DNA from: Paragonimus westermani | Lineage: Eukaryota; Platyhelminthes; Trematoda; Plagiorchiida; Troglotrematidae | Length of the DNA stretch: 64,000 nucleotides | Reading direction: 5' to 3' | Assembly (NCBI GenBank): GCA_008508345.1 | Contig: QNGE01002422.1 | Coordinates: forward strand, 51,222 to 115,221 | Shown: one piece after another, positions 63,877 through 64,000 of the stretch | Position numbering within the stretch: position 1 is the stretch's first letter | Layout: every line of letters starts with the position of its first letter | Translations under genes and position numbers: made by a program | Notes under the pieces: generated by a model | Told to the model about the DNA's origin: nothing | Database searches by the model: none | The model's input: the letters and a program-made list of their open reading frames with translations, nothing else

Positions 63877-64000
63877 GACCACCATCGTCATCAGTCTCAC
63901 TCTTTTTGTTCCCTTAAATATTATCAAAGAAATACCTGTTCTTATCATCATCAAAACAGCCGCCGCTCACCTCAACAGTGACGTGGAATATCCTAAAGGG

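Larger units (their letters stand above)
59612..63881 (-). mobile_element. Complete, inactive Gypsy-like LTR retrotransposon with target-site duplications
   Basis: Outer 5-bp duplications GACCA lie at 59612-59616 and 63877-63881. Between them are two related LTRs (59617-59766 and 63663-63876), each with TGTTGT...ACAACA ends. Read on the minus strand the order is 5' LTR, primer-binding-like TGGCGTCGTC two bases inside the LTR (63660 downward), gag with zinc knuckles, protease, RT, RNase H, integrase, a purine tract (GAGAGGGAGTGA) directly before the 3' LTR, and 3' LTR. Protease, RT, RNase H, integrase is the Gypsy order. Many stops and frameshifts and a diverged LTR pair show an old, dead insertion of about 4.26 kb. 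Confidence 0.93.

Overview
The window looks like nuclear DNA of a flatworm, most likely a digenean trematode with a large repeat-rich genome. This rests on the mix of sequences: a host gene with 13 coding exons spread over about 29 kb, several decayed non-LTR retrotransposons, Penelope-like element pieces with GIY-YIG endonuclease and hammerhead-like motifs, a Gypsy-type LTR element and tRNA-derived short repeats. The species cannot be fixed from sequence alone.

Three host genes are supported. (1) 5647-7551 (+) is an uninterrupted 634-codon frame for the alpha subunit of Rab geranylgeranyltransferase (RABGGTA). (2) 16873-45664 (+) is DNA polymerase kappa (POLK), rebuilt here as 13 phase-compatible coding exons giving about 802 residues, with catalytic palm, fingers, thumb, little finger, one UBZ4 zinc finger and a C-terminal PIP-like motif. 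(3) 52346-47860 (-) holds the last two coding exons of an unidentified gene that converges on POLK, with about 2.2 kb between the two stop codons.

Layout. 1-3200: no host gene; a foldback tRNA-derived SINE with target-site duplications at 1971-2302. 3236-5218: 5'-truncated, broken CR1/Jockey-type retrotransposon, followed by a 168-bp direct repeat just upstream of RABGGTA. 7552-12700: no gene recognised. 12790-15870: broken endonuclease/reverse-transcriptase element. 16790-45664: POLK, whose introns carry a non-LTR fragment (intron 3), a foldback repeat (intron 4), an LTR-element remnant and a Penelope-type ribozyme-like terminus (intron 5), a near-perfect palindromic SINE (intron 11) and another non-LTR tail (intron 12). 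47.8-52.4 kb: the minus-strand gene, with repeats in its intron. 53.1-55.0 kb: two Penelope-like endonuclease fragments, one tandemly duplicated. 57-58 kb: older repeats. 59612-63881: a complete but dead Gypsy-like LTR element on the minus strand with 5-bp target-site duplications.

The host genes are unrelated in function: prenylation of Rab GTPases (membrane traffic) and translesion DNA synthesis. Most of the remaining sequence is transposon-derived or unrecognised. The least ordinary material is the palindromic tRNA-derived SINE family and the hammerhead-like Penelope termini.
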